Below the pieces are notes generated by a model. The model was not told the origin of the DNA. It did not search any database and saw only the letters and a program-made list of their open reading frames with translations. The position numbers and the translations under genes were made by a program. Positions 23,625 through 25,588 of a stretch of DNA of 25,588 nt are shown one piece after another. This stretch comes from a virus. The stretch covers positions 1 to 25,588 of IMG/VR virus record IMGVR_UViG_3300031963_006913. One strand, 5' to 3'. Within the stretch, counting starts at the first letter, position 1; each line of letters starts with the position of its first letter.

Positions 23625-25588
23625 TCAAGCGGGGAGGAACTTACGTGCCTTGGAGTCAACTGCTACGGCATTTTTGCCTACAGTCTTGCCTCGACGCTTC
23701 TGAATACGATCCATCATTGCGTAAAGCTGGCGGGCGCCTGCTTCTGTGGACCCGTTACCAAGCTCCGAAACGATACGCGCGGGGATGACAAACTCACCGT
23801 CAGCCAGACGCGCCGGGTGCTTACCGCCGATGCTAGCAGGAATGGAGTCGGAAACGCCGTCCCCGGGCCCACGCAGCAGACGCCCTCCGTCGGAGTAGCT
23901 CCCTAGATGCCCCTCAGCCATACGTCCGCCGGCAGCAAGTGCTGCAATGCCTCCTGCCGCCATGGGCGCCGCCTGCATTTCGCGGAGCAGTTGTTCTCGC
24001 GCAGCCATAAGCTCTTCATCGGTGATGCCCAAACGACGCGCTTCAGACACGAAGGTTTCTTCGGTCATGCCCTGATTGCCTACAAAGTCCTTGTAGGCGT
24101 TCATGATCTCTTGCGTGCTATACGAGCGCGCTGGGGTTTGCTGCGCAGGAGCTTGCATTTCTTGCAGTAGCTGCCCACGCGCAGCCATAAGCTCTTCATC
24201 GGTGATGCCCAAACGACGCGCTTCAGATACGAAGGTTTCTTCGGTCATGCCCTGATTGCCTACAAAGTCCTTGTAGGCGTTCATGATCTCCTGCGTACTA
24301 TACGAGCGCGCAGGAGCTTGCTGCGCAGAAGCTTGCTGCGCAGAAACTTGTTGCGCAGGAGCTTGCTGAACAGCCGCCGGTCTAGCAGGGGCTTGCTGAA
24401 CAGGCGCGCCACGGTACGCGCGAGAAGACGGACGCATACCCATTAGGTATTCGTACGCAATTTGCGACTGCGTTTTGCCGCTGTCGTCCGCGTAGCCGCC
24501 ACCTCCGCCACCCCCGACGCCACCACTTACACTGCCTTGGCCCGCACCCCCTTGAACATTGCCGAACACGCGCGGAGAAGTGTAACGCGGGATGTTTTGC
24601 GTAGTGCCTCCGCTAGTCCCGGTCGTTTGCTGCGTGCCGCCGCTGACCGCGCCTGTAAGCGCTGCAATGCCTAGCGCGGTGGCTGTCGGGTTGTTCGTTA
24701 CGATGTTTTTGACCGTGTCGGCCAAAGCGCCTAAGCCGCCGCCAGTACCAGTGCTGGTACCTGTGCTCGCGCCTGTGCTTGCGCCAGTGCCTGTGATTTC
24801 GTCCACAAGCCGCACATAGTCGTCATACGACGTACCGCCTTCCATTTGATCAATGGCGGCTTTAACAGCGTCATCGGATACATCTTCAACGTCTTTATCA
24901 AAAGCATCGCCCAAATCGCGGTCAAGTACATCACCGCTGGTGCCGCCGCTGTCGGCAATGTCATCACGGGTATCGCCCAAATCGCTTTCAGCGCCGGTCT
25001 GAGCAACCTCTGCGTCGGTAATGTCCGCTTCGGACAGGTCATCGACAACATCTTTACCTAGCGTGTCCGTAAGCTCTGCGTCGGTAATGTCCGCTTCGGA
25101 CAGGTCATCGACAACATCTTTACCTAGCGTGTCCGTAAGCTCTGCGTCGGTAATGTCCGCTTCGGACAGGTCATCGACAACATCTTTACCTAGCGTGTCC
25201 GTAAGCTCTGCGTCGGTGATGTCAGCTTCGGACAGATCATCGACAACGTCTTTACCGAGCGTGTCCGTAAGCTCTGCGTCGGTGATGTCAGCTTCGGACA
25301 GGTCTACGCCCCCCGTGCCTGCGCCGGTACCTGTGATCTCGTCAACAAGCCGGACATAGTCGTCATATGACATACCGCCTTCCATTTGATCAATGGCGGC
25401 TTTAACAGCGTCATCGGACAAATCATCGGCAATGTCTCTACCTAGCGTATTCGCAACCTCTGCGTCGGTGATGTCAGCTTCGGACAGGTCATCGAGGACA
25501 TCGCCCCTACCGCCGGTCTGAGCAACCTCTGCGTCGGTGATGTCGGCTTCGGACAGGTCATCGAGGACATCGCCCCTACCGCCGGTCT
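23625..25588 (-). CDS. Acidic repeat-containing virion protein (5' end outside window)
   Basis: The frame is open to the right edge. A TTG at 25421 is not the start, because the same repeat pattern continues upstream of it to 25588. The N-terminal visible part is made of 22-23-residue acidic units (LSEADITDAELTDTLGKDVV and relatives) and two copies of a 33-residue segment with DDAVKAAIDQMEGG and SYDDYVRLVDEITG. A Gly-rich section, Ala/Gln-rich 5-residue repeats and two copies of a 60-residue unit (YSTQEIMNAYKDFVGNQGMT onward) follow. The C-terminus (ARLADGEFVIPARIVSELGN, then STEAGARQLYAMMDRI) is common in phage virion proteins near tail or internal genes. A structural role is likely; no enzymatic motif is seen. 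Confidence 0.75.
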   Translation of the reverse strand, partial: TGGRGDVLDDLSEADITDAEVAQTGGRGDVLDDLSEADITDAEVANTLGRDIADDLSDDAVKAAIDQMEGGMSYDDYVRLVDEITGTGAGTGGVDLSEADITDAELTDTLGKDVVDDLSEADITDAELTDTLGKDVVDDLSEADITDAELTDTLGKDVVDDLSEADITDAELTDTLGKDVVDDLSEADITDAEVAQTGAESDLGDTRDDIADSGGTSGDVLDRDLGDAFDKDVEDVSDDAVKAAIDQMEGGTSYDDYVRLVDEITGTGASTGASTGTSTGTGGGLGALADTVKNIVTNNPTATALGIAALTGAVSGGTQQTTGTSGGTTQNIPRYTSPRVFGNVQGGAGQGSVSGGVGGGGGGGYADDSGKTQSQIAYEYLMGMRPSSRAYRGAPVQQAPARPAAVQQAPAQQVSAQQASAQQAPARSYSTQEIMNAYKDFVGNQGMTEETFVSEARRLGITDEELMAARGQLLQEMQAPAQQTPARSYSTQEIMNAYKDFVGNQGMTEETFVSEARRLGITDEELMAAREQLLREMQAAPMAAGGIAALAAGGRMAEGHLGSYSDGGRLLRGPGDGVSDSIPASIGGKHPARLADGEFVIPARIVSELGNGSTEAGARQLYAMMDRIQKRRGKTVGKNAVAVDSKARKFLPA
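24001..24311 (-). repeat. 180-base tandem duplication in the virion repeat protein
   Basis: Bases 24001-24131 recur at 24181-24311 with only a few substitutions (for example at 24047/24227 and near 24111/24291). The repeat is in frame and encodes the 60-residue unit with MTEETFVSEARRLGITDEEL. Confidence 0.9.
24316..24375 (-). repeat. 15-base tandem repeats encoding AQQ(A/V)(S/P)-type units
   Basis: Four contiguous 15-base units (GCTTGCTGCGCAGAA and close variants) at 24316, 24331, 24346 and 24361. They encode a Gln/Ala-rich linker between the Gly-rich part and the 60-residue units. A further related unit is at 24136-24150. Confidence 0.8.
24781..25420 (-). repeat. 100-base direct repeat pair spaced 540 bases
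   Basis: 24781-24880 and 25321-25420 are nearly identical and encode the DDAVKAAIDQMEGG...SYDDYVRLVDEITG segment twice. The 540-base spacing is a multiple of three. The 66-base repeats lie between the copies. Confidence 0.85.
25021..25284 (-). repeat. Four 66-base tandem repeats
   Basis: Units begin at 25021, 25087, 25153 and 25219. The first three are almost identical; the fourth has a few substitutions. Each encodes 22 residues (LSEADITDAELTDTLGKDVV plus DD). A partial related unit follows at 25285. Confidence 0.92.
25455..25588 (-). repeat. 69-base repeats running off the right edge
   Basis: The same motif recurs with a 69-base period (copies begin at 25455 and 25524). It encodes the 23-residue variant with EVAQTGGRGDVLDD. 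The array continues beyond the window. Confidence 0.8.

Noticed and set aside
25021-25359. Tandem repeats considered as a CRISPR array, or as a + strand Ser-rich protein
   Set aside because: The units are contiguous with no variable spacers and are in frame with the - strand virion protein. The + strand frame is open only because the period is a multiple of three.
25419-25421. TTG at 25421 as start of the virion repeat protein
   Set aside because: The same frame and the same repeat motif continue upstream to the window edge, so the true start is outside.

Overview
The window is a segment of a tailed double-stranded DNA bacteriophage genome, most likely a lytic podovirus-like phage of a GC-rich proteobacterium. 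The phage assignment rests on a self-encoded family A DNA polymerase, an AEP primase-helicase, tightly packed genes with ATGA/TAATG overlaps, several phage-typical small genes, and a block of virion proteins that includes a 3070-residue large polyvalent protein. No host housekeeping gene, integrase, tRNA or RNA polymerase is visible, so host and lifestyle are inference.

Layout. Bases 1-11721 are all on the + strand and form the replication and DNA-metabolism module. It starts with small accessory genes: the end of a coiled-coil protein, a tryptophan-rich small protein, an NrdR-like zinc ribbon, a helical protein and a DUF3310 protein. A 145-base gap holding two hairpins follows. Next come a VRR-NUC nuclease reading frame that runs without a stop into the DNA polymerase, with another gene overprinted on the junction; a small HExxH metallopeptidase-like protein; a PD-(D/E)XK nuclease with a probable Fe-S cluster; a small HNH-like protein; and a SNF2-type helicase. 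A sigma70-like promoter with a palindromic operator-like site then leads a second group: a coiled-coil protein, a probable ssDNA-binding protein, an HTH regulator, a primase-helicase and a small conserved protein.

Bases 11705-25588 are all on the - strand and form the late, virion module. Read in the direction of transcription, they hold an acidic repeat protein that enters from the right edge, two Q/A-rich or helical virion proteins, and the giant polyvalent protein. The two modules converge and their last genes overlap by 17 bases. A strong hairpin lies inside the final + strand gene.

How the genes work together. Polymerase, primase-helicase, ssDNA-binding protein and SNF2 helicase could form a largely phage-encoded replisome. 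The VRR-NUC, PD-(D/E)XK and HNH nucleases would serve recombination, branch resolution or host DNA breakdown. The virion proteins resemble internal or ejection proteins of podophages. The giant protein carries an FtsK-gamma-like winged helix, long coiled coils, a metallopeptidase-like domain interrupted by an AT-richer insert with a twin-arginine-like motif, and an LPD38-like C-terminal region. The most notable points are the overprinted nuclease/polymerase junction, the embedded FtsK-gamma-like and Tat-like elements in the giant protein, the operator-like palindrome at 6656-6678, and the 66-base coding repeats near the right edge.
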